Assembly (NCBI GenBank): GCA_025463055.1
Contig: JAOAPV010000122.1
Location: forward strand, 1 to 64,000
Origin: Candidatus Acidiferrum typicum
GTDB lineage: Bacteria > Acidobacteriota > Terriglobia > Acidiferrales > UBA7541
DNA: 64,000 bases
Direction: 5' to 3'
The notes below the pieces were generated by a model, which saw nothing but the letters and a program-made list of their open reading frames with translations, had not been told where the DNA came from and ran no database searches. Position numbers and translations under genes: made by a program. Shown piece after piece: positions 1-8,731 of the stretch. The stretch's first letter is position 1. Each line of letters opens with the position of its first letter.

Positions 1-473
1 AGGTTCGCAACGTCCCGCCCGAGTAGCGGCAGTTCTTCGACCTCTTTGGGCGTAATGTTTTGGCTGACATCTGTCTTCAACTGATCAACGAGTGGAGCCT
101 CGGACGTGACTTCGATGACCTCGCTAGTGGTGCCGGGCTGCAGCTCCACATTGACCGTGGTGGTCTGACCGATCAAGATTTCGATGGTTTCCGCGATGCT
201 GGTGAAGCCAGTCTTGCTGACAGTGACTACGTACGTGCCGACCGGGAGTAGCTCGAACCGGTAGCTACCTGTGTCACTCGTCGCGGTTGTGCGCGTCAAG
301 TCGGTAGCTTTGTTCTTCACCACCACTTGGGACCCTTCGATGACGCCCTTGGATTTATCGGTGATCGTGCCCTGGATCGAGCCGCTAGCCGTGGCTTGTG
401 CGTGCAGCGTTTCGTTGCCGACCGCCAGAACTAGAATTGCGGCGATCAGCAAGTGTGTGAATGTTCTCTTCAT
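1..473 (-). CDS. TonB-dependent receptor, Oar-like (5' part only)
   Basis: Reading the minus strand from the ATG at 473 gives an open frame that runs off the left edge of the window, so only about 157 N-terminal residues are visible. The protein opens with a basic and hydrophobic signal peptide (MKRTFTHLLIAAILVLAVG) ending near an A-Q-A cleavage site. A carboxypeptidase-regulatory-like beta-sandwich follows, with GSIQGTITDKS, GSYRFELLPVGTY and TVNVELQPG. The start of a plug-type segment comes last, with APLVDQLKTDVSQNIT and ELPLLGRDVANL. This order matches the large Oar/SusC-like outer-membrane receptors abundant in Acidobacteriota, which import polymers or sugars with TonB energy. It is a paralogue of the complete receptor at 3602-7147. 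The substrate cannot be inferred, and the missing barrel means integrity cannot be judged. Confidence 0.85.
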   Translation of the reverse strand, partial: MKRTFTHLLIAAILVLAVGNETLHAQATASGSIQGTITDKSKGVIEGSQVVVKNKATDLTRTTATSDTGSYRFELLPVGTYVVTVSKTGFTSIAETIEILIGQTTTVNVELQPGTTSEVIEVTSEAPLVDQLKTDVSQNITPKEVEELPLLGRDVAN

Positions 474-599
474 ATTTGGTATGGATATCTCCTATATGGG
501 TTACTTTCAAGATGCACTCATCCGCACAGAATTCGAGCTATAAGCGCGAAAAGCCACACTTCACCCGTAGTACAGAAGTCAAAAAGAAATGTTTATTTC

Positions 600-618
600 G
601 CTTAACTTCAAGTTAAGC
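600..618. repeat. Perfect 9-bp inverted repeat, possible operator
   Basis: GCTTAACTT and its exact reverse complement AAGTTAAGC are separated by a single C. The near-zero loop favours a protein-binding palindrome over an RNA hairpin. It lies about 130 bases upstream of the receptor start at 473 and 210 bases upstream of the hydrolase. Confidence 0.5.
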
Positions 619-645
619 AACTAGAAGTCCAAATTGGCAGCACTC

Positions 646-670
646 GTAACCTGTTTAATTTGCAGGTTAC
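646..670. repeat. 8-bp inverted repeat with 9-base spacer
   Basis: GTAACCTG (646-653) pairs exactly with CAGGTTAC (663-670) around an A+T-rich spacer. It sits 28 bases after the palindrome at 600-618, in the gap between divergent genes. It could be a second operator or a weak hairpin; no T-run follows on either strand, so a terminator is unlikely. Confidence 0.4.
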
Positions 671-831
671 AAGAATTTTACAAACGGACAGTTCTCCTTT
701 AATTGGAAACTTCGACGACACATTTCTATGGCTTTTCATATTGTTCCCCAAATCGCTGAACGAATGTCGAATTGGGACTCAATACCCAAGCCAGCCTTGT
801 GTGAAGGTTCGAGGTCAAATACAGTTCTCGC

Positions 832-1812
832 ATGGATGCTCCTGGATTTGAGCCGCAAGCGTGGTTGCGGAATGGGCATGCGATGACCATTGCGGCGGCG
901 TATTGGCCGCGGAGGTTTGCGTTGCCGCCGCCGGAGGCGCGGCTGTTTCGCGTTGCGGAGGATTCACAGTTGCTTGCCGCGTGTCACTGGCAGGCAGGTA
1001 AGCGAAAAGACGTGCCGGTGATTGCGATTGTGCATGGGCTGGAGGGGTCTTGCGATTCGAACTATGTGCTGGGTATTGCGGAGAAGGCCTATCAGCGCGG
1101 GTTCCACGTCGTGCGGCTCAATCAGCGGAATTGCGGCGGAACGGAAACACTGACTCCAACGCTTTATAACTCCGGGATGAGCGGCGACTATCGCGCGATT
1201 TTCGAGGAATTGGCGCAGGGCGACGGATTCACGCAAATCTTTTTCGCGGGATATTCGATGGGCGGGAATCTAGTGACCAAGATGGCGGGGGAGTACGGGG
1301 AAGCAGTGCCCCCCGAGCTGCGGGGTGTTTGCGCGATCTGTCCGGCAATGGATTTGGCGGCTTGCGCGGATGCGCTCAACAAACCCGAAAATTATTTTTA
1401 TCAGCGGCACTTTGTAACCGGACTTTTGGGCCGTTATACCCGGAAGGCGGCGCTGTTCCCCAAAATTTATTCGCCGAATGGATTCGGGAAGATCCGGTCG
1501 GTGCGCGGATTTGACGATGCGATTACCGCGCCCTGTTTTGGATATCGCGACGCGCAGGAGTATTACGACGCGGCAGGGGCGCGCAAAGTAGTGGCCAAAG
1601 TGCGCGTGCCGATGCTGATGATTACCGCGCAGGATGATCCGTTTGTGCCTTATGAGTCGTTTTTGGCTGCAATGGTTGCGGAAAATCCCGCGATTCGATT
1701 TGTGGCACCGGAGCACGGCGGCCATTGCGCGTTTATTTCGAGACATCGCGGAGTAGAGCGGTTTTGGGCAGAGGCTCGGGTTGTTGATTTTTGCGAACGA
1801 CTGCGGCGTTAG
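832..1812 (+). CDS. Alpha/beta hydrolase, YheT/ABHD3-type
   Basis: A 326-residue cytoplasmic hydrolase of the YheT (UPF0017) branch of the alpha/beta-hydrolase fold, likely an esterase or lipase of unknown substrate. The opening WLRNGHAMTIAAAYWPR is the typical YheT lead-in. An oxyanion-type HGLEGS lies near residues 69-73, and the nucleophile elbow GYSMGGN places the catalytic Ser at residue 142. The acid is probably in TAQDDPFVP and the catalytic His in EHGGHCAFIS close to the C-terminus, so the triad appears complete. Length and motif order fit the family. The ATG at 832 is chosen because it gives the family N-terminus; no strong ribosome-binding site precedes it. It stands alone, with a convergent peptidase gene downstream. 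Confidence 0.88.
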   Translation: MDAPGFEPQAWLRNGHAMTIAAAYWPRRFALPPPEARLFRVAEDSQLLAACHWQAGKRKDVPVIAIVHGLEGSCDSNYVLGIAEKAYQRGFHVVRLNQRNCGGTETLTPTLYNSGMSGDYRAIFEELAQGDGFTQIFFAGYSMGGNLVTKMAGEYGEAVPPELRGVCAICPAMDLAACADALNKPENYFYQRHFVTGLLGRYTRKAALFPKIYSPNGFGKIRSVRGFDDAITAPCFGYRDAQEYYDAAGARKVVAKVRVPMLMITAQDDPFVPYESFLAAMVAENPAIRFVAPEHGGHCAFISRHRGVERFWAEARVVDFCERLRR

Positions 1813-1911
1813 AACGTTCAGCCTTCTGAGTACTAAAGCCGGAGTTCATTCCGTGATTTGGACTGCCGCGGACCTGCCGCCGCTTGTACGGTCACCACGC
1901 CCCCCGCTCAA

Positions 1912-3246
1912 TTAGGCGAAAGGCTTTTCGAGTGAGTGGGCGAAGCCCTGCGTCAAAAGTTGCGCCGGGCCATCAGCGGCGATGACCATGTCGTCTTCGC
2001 AGCGCAGGCCGAATTCGCCGGGGATGTAGATGCCGGGCTCGTTGGAAAAAGTCATGCCGGGTTGCAGGACCGTTTTACTCCCGCGCACGAGATATGGATG
2101 TTCGTGGCCGTCGAGGCCAATGCCATGGCCGAGCCTGTGCGTGAAGAATTTGTAGTCTGGGCCGAAGCCGCCATTTACGATGACCGCGCGGGCGGCATCA
2201 TCGACCGTGCCCGAAAGATGGCCGGCGCGCGCAGCTTCCAGCGCGGCATCTTGCGCTTTGCGCACCAGTTCGTAGGCGCCCAAGATCTTTTCCGTCGGCT
2301 TGCCGTAAACGCTGGTGCGCGTGACGTCCGACGCATAGCCCTCCACTCCGCATCCTCCATCGATCAAGACGACGTCGCCTTCCTTTAGCTTTTGCGGTTG
2401 CACTGTGCCGTGCGGCAACGCCGCGGACGCGCCGAGAAGCACGAGCGCGCCGCCGTGCAGATTCATCTTTGCAAATCCGGCTTCGATGAGATGCGCAATG
2501 TCGTCCTGTGACATGCCTTCTTTCAGCGAGGCGAACGTGGCGCGAAAAACATCGAACGTGGCGTCACACGCGAGCCGCATGAGCTCCAGTTCGTGCGCGG
2601 ATTTGTGCGCGCGACAGGCGATCGTGACGGGATCGGCGGAGGCGTATTCAAAGCCGGGCGCGGCGTGCCGAAGATGGTCAGAAAACGTGAACCCGGCGGT
2701 TTCCTCGATTCCGATGCGGCCCGTGCGGACGTTCTGGTCTGCTAGCGCTTTGGCTGCGATTTCCGTGGGGCTTTGATCTTCCTGCCAAATGCGAACTTCG
2801 ATAGGCAGATGGAGTTTTTCGCGAAGGCGGCCTTCTTCAAATGCGGGCACGACCAAGACAGGATGGCCCGCGCGAGGGATGACGAGCCCCACAAGGCGTT
2901 CGCTGAGGCCCCACCGAATTCCGGTGAAGTAGTAGAGCGACGTTCCGGGCGCAAAGAAAACCGCGTCGTATTTTGTGGCTTGCGACGGCGAACCGCTGGA
3001 CACGACCGGCGCTCCGGCCATGAGGCTCTGCGCCCGTTCGATGCGGGCACTGAATTCGTCGGATGTGATCGGGCGAACGCGGTCGCCCAGCGGCTTCAGC
3101 CCCGAAAAAGCGCCCGGGAGCATGGAGCGGCCGTCGGAGTCGTCGCCCGGGACTTTGAGCGCGAGGGTTCCCACCGAAAGAACTGCGACCTGAAAGAACC
3201 GCCGACGCGATGGATGCGGAGGCTGGATTGGACGTGGCATCTTCAT
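1912..3246 (-). CDS. Exported M24 family aminopeptidase (Xaa-Pro peptidase type), Tat signal
   Basis: A pita-bread-fold metallopeptidase that would remove N-terminal residues from X-Pro peptides. All five expected metal ligands are visible: Asp in VVLIDGGC, Asp in ASDVTRT, His in HRLGHGIG, Glu in SNEPGIYIPG and Glu in CEDDMVI. The proton-shuttle type His is in ALPHGT. A creatinase-like N-terminal domain fills the first half. The ATG at 3246 is preferred because it puts SRRRFFQVAVLSVGTLAL a few residues from the N-terminus, a good twin-arginine signal (S-R-R-x-F-F). A longer GTG-started form reaching 3321 is open but would bury that signal. Export of this family to the periplasm is uncommon but occurs in Acidobacteriota. 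It is monocistronic and convergent with the hydrolase. Confidence 0.87.
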   Translation of the reverse strand: MKMPRPIQPPHPSRRRFFQVAVLSVGTLALKVPGDDSDGRSMLPGAFSGLKPLGDRVRPITSDEFSARIERAQSLMAGAPVVSSGSPSQATKYDAVFFAPGTSLYYFTGIRWGLSERLVGLVIPRAGHPVLVVPAFEEGRLREKLHLPIEVRIWQEDQSPTEIAAKALADQNVRTGRIGIEETAGFTFSDHLRHAAPGFEYASADPVTIACRAHKSAHELELMRLACDATFDVFRATFASLKEGMSQDDIAHLIEAGFAKMNLHGGALVLLGASAALPHGTVQPQKLKEGDVVLIDGGCGVEGYASDVTRTSVYGKPTEKILGAYELVRKAQDAALEAARAGHLSGTVDDAARAVIVNGGFGPDYKFFTHRLGHGIGLDGHEHPYLVRGSKTVLQPGMTFSNEPGIYIPGEFGLRCEDDMVIAADGPAQLLTQGFAHSLEKPFA

Positions 3247-3601
3247 GGCGCGAAGAGGTTTATCTGGGTGAGCGCCGATTGTCAAGCACAGCAGGAGTGA
3301 GCGCGTGGGGCTCGTGAACACTACAGTGAACTACGTAAGGGCATGCCCAGGATCCTGTAGGCTCGCGATTCGTTTAACAGTAGTCCCTCTGAGGGCATAT
3401 ATGGAATTTTGTATAAAGTAAATCTAAACGGTAAGCCGAAGTCTTCGCATTGCATAGGAAACAATGGGGTTAGATACCTTCTATCTAGAAATTATTTTGT
3501 CGTGACATTGGAAGATGTCGTGCACATGTAGCGCCTGACTGTGGTGATCACTCGAAAATTCTTCAATCTTATTTATCTCGACGCTACCGGGGGCCGATGA
3601 A
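3247..3601. other. Intergenic region between divergent genes
   Basis: These 355 bases (280 if the longer peptidase start is used) lie between the peptidase and the TonB-dependent receptor. They are A+T richer than the genes. A possible -10 (TATAAA at 3412-3417) lies 185 bases before the receptor start, without a convincing -35. No gene, RNA or strong hairpin was seen. Confidence 0.5.
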
Positions 3602-6600
3602 ATGAATTTGCGCGCGAATGTGCTTTTGAAGCGGACTTTTGTCCTGTTGGGATCAAATCGAATGTGGTTGGCGGTGCTCGCCAGTGCGGCTTGCCTGTTG
3701 TTCGCCGCCCCTGCGCTACCGCAGGGCATTGCTACCGGCTCGATCTCGGGTACGATTGCTGACCCTTCCGGCGCGGTTGTCCCTGGCGCTAAGGTTACGG
3801 CCGTGAACACGGCCACGAACACAGCGTCAACCGCGCAAACGAATAACGACGGCGCCTTCGCTCTGCGGTCACTTCCGCCAGGTACTTACAAGATTACAAT
3901 TGAAGCACCGAACTTCCGGACTGCCGTTCTGGACAAGATAGAGGTGTTTGTGTCCCGCGACACCGACTTGGGCACTGCGAAACTCGAACTTGGCAAAGTT
4001 GGTGAAACGGTACAGGTCGAGGGTGCAGCTCCGCTAATCGAGAGCAGCACAGCTCAGGTCACGACCAGCTTTAGCTCAGAGGCCGTGACCGCCCTACCGC
4101 TTAACGGCGGTTTCGACATGCTCACATTGTTCATCCCCGGCGTAGCGGACACTGGAAGCAATAATTTCAGCAATACTAACGGCGTCGGTTTTTCGGCAAA
4201 CGGACTGCGCGGCCGCTCGAACAACTTTCAGATTGACGGCCAATCGAACAACGACAACTCCGTGGCTGGCCCGTCGATTTTCCTGGGTAACCAGGACGCT
4301 TTGGATGAAGTGACTGTTATTACCAACGACTTTGGCGTGGAATACGGTCGCGCTTCGGGTTCAGTGGTCAACTACGTGACCAAGAGCGGCACCAACCAGT
4401 TCCACGGAAGTGCCTTCGACTACTTTACTGGCTCTCATTGGGACTCTCACGACAACTTGGAGACCGCCACAGACCCGATTCCCCGGTATGTTGAAAACCG
4501 TTTCGGCGGCACTTTTGGCGGGCCAATTAAGCAGAACAAGGCTTGGTTTTTCTTCTCCCCGTATTTTGACCGCATCCGTTCGGCGGGCACTCCCTCGAGT
4601 TCGGGTACGAATTTGACTCCCACCCCCAACGGACTGACGCAACTCGCTGCTGCTTTCCCTGGCAACCCGGCGGTCGGCGCGCTAACTACCATCGGTCCAT
4701 ACGCGGTAGCCGCGGGCAATCCGCATATCGACACAAGTAAAGCCCCTGTTCAGACGATCACCGTCACCGACGGCACGACGAGCGCTCCCATCGAGTTCGC
4801 GCCGGTAATACGAAACCCACCTTCTCTATTCAATGACCGCGAATTCACGGGCCGAGTGGACGTGCAGCTCACCAGCAAAGATCGCGTGAGCGCCCGGTAT
4901 ATTTTTCAACAGAACATCCAGACGGCGGCAACGGGCCGATTTGCCGCCGGAGCATGGGTTGACGTCCCAGCTCGCGACCAGCAGATAGCGCTGGACTGGA
5001 CCCGAACCTTTACCAATAACTTTGTGAACCAGGCGCGCTATAGCTTCTCGCGCGCGGGGTTTGGATTTGAAGGTGGATCGTTTCCCGCATGCACCCGGGC
5101 GAATATTTTCGCTTGTCCCACCAGCATCACTCTTAACGGTGGTGTGACGTTCGGGATCGCAAACAACTTGCCGCAAGGCCGCACAATCAACAATACGCAA
5201 GTGCAAGACAATGCCTCGTGGTTCCACGGGCGGCACACGTTCAAGTTCGGCGGAGAGTACTACAAGCAGCGCTCGCCGAATTCGTTCTTGCCCAGCATCA
5301 ATGGAAGCTATACTTTCTCTAGCTCCGGCTCTGCAGCAGGCGGCTCTTGCCGCACCAAATTTCCGACCTTGCCCGCGTATTCCCCAAACATCTGCAGCTT
5401 CTCTCGCTTCTTGTCTGACACTGTCCTGAACTTAGGACTCACGGATGGCCCGCCAAAGTTCAATTTTAGAGAATATGACTTGGCGGCGTACTTTGGTGAT
5501 GACTGGCGAGTGAAAGATAATTTGACGTTGAACCTGGGTCTGCGTTGGGAGTTTTCGAGCCAGGCGATCAACCTGCTTCATGACATCTCGGTAGCAAATC
5601 AGGCAGGTTCCAAACCATTCTGGGATGCCTCACTGCCATCCTCGGTCACGACTGTGCCGCAGATACCGAATCACTTCAAATATTTCGCTCCAAACATTGG
5701 GTTTGCCTGGAAGCCCAAACTTTTCGGAATAACTGGCGACAAAACCGTAATTCGCGGCGGTTTCCGTGTCACCTACGACCCGGCGTACTACAACATGTTC
5801 CTTAATGTGGCCACCGCGGCACCAGTTGTTAACGCTGGCACTCTCGTTCCCGCAACATGCACCGCGCCGTGTCTGCCCACTTCTGGTTTCCTTGGCAGCG
5901 ACGTGCGTGCGGCTCATCTCAGCGATATCCCCACGGGCGCCGGGATTAACCCGGGATCGCGCAACAATACCCGCGTTTCAAATGACTTCCACGAGCCGTA
6001 TACGCTGGGTTGGTCCCTCGGTGTGCAGCAAGAAGTCACCAAGCGTGCGGTTCTAGAAATTCGGTATGTAGGCAACCGGGTTAACGGCAACTTCCAGACC
6101 ATAAACACCAATCCAGAGCTCGACGGACTAATAGCTAATGGGTTTAGTTCCCTAATTCCGGCGGGCGTGACCCCTTGCGCGACCGCTGGGACGCCAGGTT
6201 TTGCCACCCAACGGGCGGATTGCAATTTCACGAACGTCCGTACACGCGAAAACACTGCCTGGTCCGACTATCATGGCTTGCAGACCGAATTGCGCATTCG
6301 CGACTGGCACGGATTGAGCGGCGGTTTCACCTTTACCTTCAGCAAGACTCTGGACAATAGCAGCGAGATCTTCTCCACCTTTTCCGGCGGCAATACAGTT
6401 GCCGGCGCACAGAATCCCTTCGACAATTCCAGAGGAGAGAAGGCGCTAAGCGGGCTGGATTTTCCGAAGATTGCCTCAATCTACTTGGTCTATGACTTGC
6501 CCTTCTACAAGAGTCAGAATGGCTTCTTGGGACATTTGATGGGCGGGTATCAGGTTAATACAACTTGGCGCTACTCGAGCGGTCAGCTCTGGACGCCAGT

Positions 6601-7147
6601 GACTGGTGCGGGTTCCAATAGCTCGTGCCAGACCAGTTATGATGCTAACTTCTTTTCTGGCCTGTCGACTTGCCGTATGTTCAACGGAAATCCATCGGCA
6701 GCCGTCGACACCGTCGGTCAGTGCACGAACGCTGCCTTGGGCGATTGTGGGCTGGTCGACTTCTACACAGGATCTCCGTTAGCCAAAAGCGCGGTACGGT
6801 GGATTTACAATGACGACACGGCTGCTGCTTTCTTCGGAACTCCCTACGGCAATGCCAGCCGCAACGCTGGTTATCGCGGCGACTCTGTAAATACAGTCAA
6901 CTTCAGCCTCGCCAAGACCACCAAATTAACCGAGAGAATGTCCATGCGCATCGAAGCTCAGGCTTATAATCTCTTGAACCATCGCTTCCTCGGTGTTCCT
7001 GATCCCGTCATTGATGACGTCAACCTCGCCAATGGTGGAACGTTCGGCAATAACTTCTCAAACGCCAGCGGAGGGGATTACACCAACGTCACGAACACTG
7101 GGTTGGGTCGCCGCCGCTTGATTCTGGGTGCGAAGTTCATCTTTTAA
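3602..7147 (+). CDS. TonB-dependent receptor, Oar-like, with carboxypeptidase-regulatory domain
   Basis: A complete 1181-residue outer-membrane receptor. A signal peptide covers roughly residues 20-42 (WLAVLASAACLLFAAPALPQ). A carboxypeptidase-regulatory-like domain follows to about residue 130, with GSISGTIADPSGAVVPGAKV and RSLPPGTYKI. The plug spans about 150-260 (TALPLNGGFDMLTLFIPG, NNFQIDGQSNNDNSV, EYGRASGSVVNYVTKSGTN). The remainder is a long beta-barrel rich in aromatic and Asn residues that ends in the outer-membrane signature KFIF. The family imports large substrates, often oligosaccharides or siderophores, using TonB-ExbBD. No SusD-like partner or enzyme cluster is adjacent, so the substrate is unknown. 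The gene is monocistronic and ends at a strong terminator. It is a paralogue of the truncated gene at the left edge. Confidence 0.92.
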   Translation: MNLRANVLLKRTFVLLGSNRMWLAVLASAACLLFAAPALPQGIATGSISGTIADPSGAVVPGAKVTAVNTATNTASTAQTNNDGAFALRSLPPGTYKITIEAPNFRTAVLDKIEVFVSRDTDLGTAKLELGKVGETVQVEGAAPLIESSTAQVTTSFSSEAVTALPLNGGFDMLTLFIPGVADTGSNNFSNTNGVGFSANGLRGRSNNFQIDGQSNNDNSVAGPSIFLGNQDALDEVTVITNDFGVEYGRASGSVVNYVTKSGTNQFHGSAFDYFTGSHWDSHDNLETATDPIPRYVENRFGGTFGGPIKQNKAWFFFSPYFDRIRSAGTPSSSGTNLTPTPNGLTQLAAAFPGNPAVGALTTIGPYAVAAGNPHIDTSKAPVQTITVTDGTTSAPIEFAPVIRNPPSLFNDREFTGRVDVQLTSKDRVSARYIFQQNIQTAATGRFAAGAWVDVPARDQQIALDWTRTFTNNFVNQARYSFSRAGFGFEGGSFPACTRANIFACPTSITLNGGVTFGIANNLPQGRTINNTQVQDNASWFHGRHTFKFGGEYYKQRSPNSFLPSINGSYTFSSSGSAAGGSCRTKFPTLPAYSPNICSFSRFLSDTVLNLGLTDGPPKFNFREYDLAAYFGDDWRVKDNLTLNLGLRWEFSSQAINLLHDISVANQAGSKPFWDASLPSSVTTVPQIPNHFKYFAPNIGFAWKPKLFGITGDKTVIRGGFRVTYDPAYYNMFLNVATAAPVVNAGTLVPATCTAPCLPTSGFLGSDVRAAHLSDIPTGAGINPGSRNNTRVSNDFHEPYTLGWSLGVQQEVTKRAVLEIRYVGNRVNGNFQTINTNPELDGLIANGFSSLIPAGVTPCATAGTPGFATQRADCNFTNVRTRENTAWSDYHGLQTELRIRDWHGLSGGFTFTFSKTLDNSSEIFSTFSGGNTVAGAQNPFDNSRGEKALSGLDFPKIASIYLVYDLPFYKSQNGFLGHLMGGYQVNTTWRYSSGQLWTPVTGAGSNSSCQTSYDANFFSGLSTCRMFNGNPSAAVDTVGQCTNAALGDCGLVDFYTGSPLAKSAVRWIYNDDTAAAFFGTPYGNASRNAGYRGDSVNTVNFSLAKTTKLTERMSMRIEAQAYNLLNHRFLGVPDPVIDDVNLANGGTFGNNFSNASGGDYTNVTNTGLGRRRLILGAKFIF

Positions 7148-7173
7148 GCCACGCAGGCAAGACCAGCAATTCC

Positions 7174-7203
7174 AGGGGTAGCCGAGAAGCTACCCCTTTT
7201 TGT
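7174..7203 (+). terminator. Rho-independent terminator after the TonB-dependent receptor
   Basis: GGGGTAGC (7175-7182) pairs perfectly with GCTACCCC (7189-7196) around a 6-base loop, extended by an A-T pair, and runs directly into TTTTT. It lies 27 bases after the receptor stop codon, with the T-run on the plus strand. Confidence 0.9.
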
Positions 7204-7384
7204 ATTCGGGTCTTTCCTTCAAAGAACTAAGGCAGCCGGTGGAGACAGTTGTCTGACCTTATTCTGGTGTTGGTAACGCTAACTCCCGATGACTACCCTA
7301 AGACCTGTTCTTTACACGAAATTTAGGCGACTCACATAAATTTATGGTAGTTTCTCGCGCGCGGCGCTAGTGCGAGAGGGTTCG

Positions 7385-7714
7385 ATGACGTTTGCGGAGT
7401 TTTGGCCGGTTTATGTGCGGGCGCATAGCCGGTCAGGTACTAGGCTGGTGCACTTGGCTGGGACTCTTGGCGGATGGATGCTGGTGGGAGCCGCCATTGC
7501 GGAGCGGCGGTGGTGGTGGATATTGGCGGCCCTGGCGGTTGCGTACGGCTTAGCATGGCTCGCGCATCTCTTCGTAGAGCACAACATGCCCGCCACATTC
7601 GACCATCCCTTGTACTCGTGGTGGGCCGATCAACGCATGGTATTCCTGATGATTACAGGCCAGATGGGAAAAGAAGTGAAGCGATACGCCGACCCCCCTC
7701 CTTCGATCAATTGA
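7385..7714 (+). CDS. DUF962 (Mpo1-like) membrane protein
   Basis: A 109-residue protein of the DUF962 family, whose yeast member Mpo1 is a dioxygenase of fatty-acid alpha-oxidation. The bacterial role is unproven. Family hallmarks are AHSRSGTRLVHLAGT near the N-terminus and VEHNMPATFDHPLYSWWADQ in the second half, including the conserved His residues. Two hydrophobic segments (GGWMLVGAAIA and WWILAALAVAYGLAWLAHLF) suggest an integral membrane protein. The ATG at 7385 is preferred over an in-frame GTG at 7370 because GAGAGG at 7374-7379 sits at ribosome-binding distance from it. It is convergent with the next gene, with only 23 bases between stop codons. Confidence 0.85.
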   Translation: MTFAEFWPVYVRAHSRSGTRLVHLAGTLGGWMLVGAAIAERRWWWILAALAVAYGLAWLAHLFVEHNMPATFDHPLYSWWADQRMVFLMITGQMGKEVKRYADPPPSIN

Positions 7715-7737
7715 ATTCTCTAAAGCCGAGTGCTTAC

Positions 7738-8427
7738 CTACTCCATCCGCGCAGCCATAATCTGTTTGCCGTGAATCTCAATTTCAATGCCCAGCGGCGG
7801 TCGCAGGTCAGAACCCTGCGCAATCGCCCCACGCACCCAAACGCCCCCCGGAAGATTCATCATTTTAAGTGGGTCAAATACCGCCCGGCTGCAAGGATTG
7901 CCGACCATCGGATGTTTGGCGGCGCGAAAACCATAATCTGTTCGGAGCTTTTCGATATCGGTGACATACTCCAGCGTGCAGTTTCCGAATGGCGCTTTCT
8001 GCGAAAACGCCCAATAACTCGCTGGCTGGCCGGCGGTTCCCACAGGCAAGCGAACCAGCACAGCCGGCAGATTTTCTCCGCTCAAGCGATTCTTGTAAAA
8101 GAAGTCCTTGGTCGCCCAAGGCTGAGCCATCTCGTCAACGCTGGCGATGCCCGGTTGCAATTCGGTGGCGTGGGGCAAAGCCGCGTTGGCGTCAGCAGCC
8201 GGAGGTGGAATGTCGATCTGCGGACTGGGCCTCGCAGGCGAAGCCTCAGGTACTCTCGGGAGCATCATCCAGCGCACTAAGAGCAGGCAGAAAACTAAGG
8301 CGGCGAGGAAGCCGATGAGGCGGACCGGCTTGAAGCCGGGCTGCGTTCGCGGCGGCGTCTGCGCGGAGACGCCAGGAATCTGCGGCATGTCCGTCTTGAA
8401 GCGTTGTGGCGATGGCCGGTCCGGCAT
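7738..8427 (-). CDS. Unknown membrane-anchored protein
   Basis: A 229-residue protein I do not recognise. The N-terminal 33 residues are polar and proline-rich. One transmembrane segment follows (RLIGFLAALVFCLLLVRWMML, about 36-56) and then a Pro/Ala-rich linker to about residue 95. A globular C-terminal domain follows, with a Cys in FGNCTLEYVTDIEKL and another in GNPCSRAVFDP. The order suggests a single-pass protein with the C-terminal domain outside the cytoplasm. The two Cys could form a disulfide. The start at 8427 lacks a clear Shine-Dalgarno, and Met14 is an alternative. It is convergent with the DUF962 gene and divergent from the PilZ gene. Confidence 0.7.
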   Translation of the reverse strand: MPDRPSPQRFKTDMPQIPGVSAQTPPRTQPGFKPVRLIGFLAALVFCLLLVRWMMLPRVPEASPARPSPQIDIPPPAADANAALPHATELQPGIASVDEMAQPWATKDFFYKNRLSGENLPAVLVRLPVGTAGQPASYWAFSQKAPFGNCTLEYVTDIEKLRTDYGFRAAKHPMVGNPCSRAVFDPLKMMNLPGGVWVRGAIAQGSDLRPPLGIEIEIHGKQIMAARME

Positions 8428-8731
8428 TCGGGGGTATCCGTCTGACTAACTCAGGCAGCAACGCACCTTGCGCGGGAAGCCCGGCACAGCACCAGCACTC
8501 CTCGGCAGGCCATTGTAGAGCCAGCGAACCACAGGGAGCAACCTGCGGCCGTCACGCAGGTTCAAAGAGGAAGTTTCTGGGAAGCAAGCTACCAAGGTCA
8601 TATTCTGCGGAAAATGTTATTGAAGTGGGTACAATAAGCCCATATGAGGCTTGTCTCTTCCGCAGGGTCGCCATACTGTAGTAAGAACACTCAAGAGTAC
8701 CCGGGGAAGCGGCTCCGCATTTTCGTAACCT
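8428..8731. other. Intergenic region upstream of the first PilZ/HEAT gene
   Basis: These 304 bases lie between the minus-strand unknown gene and the plus-strand PilZ gene. Promoters for both are expected. I found no convincing promoter pair, hairpin or small gene. Confidence 0.5.

Larger units (their letters stand above)
474..831. other. Intergenic region between divergent genes, with two inverted repeats
   Basis: These 358 bases separate the minus-strand TonB-dependent receptor from the plus-strand hydrolase and are clearly more A+T rich than the flanking genes. I see no convincing gene; the short open frames here have no recognisable protein features. Two compact inverted repeats at 600-618 and 646-670 are annotated separately. 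Promoters for both flanking genes presumably lie here, but no clear -35/-10 pair stands out. Confidence 0.6.

Noticed and set aside
7474-8280. A 268-codon plus frame across DUF962 and the unknown membrane protein
   Set aside because: It starts inside the DUF962 gene and crosses the opposite-strand gene with a clear membrane segment; no ribosome-binding site or motif supports it.
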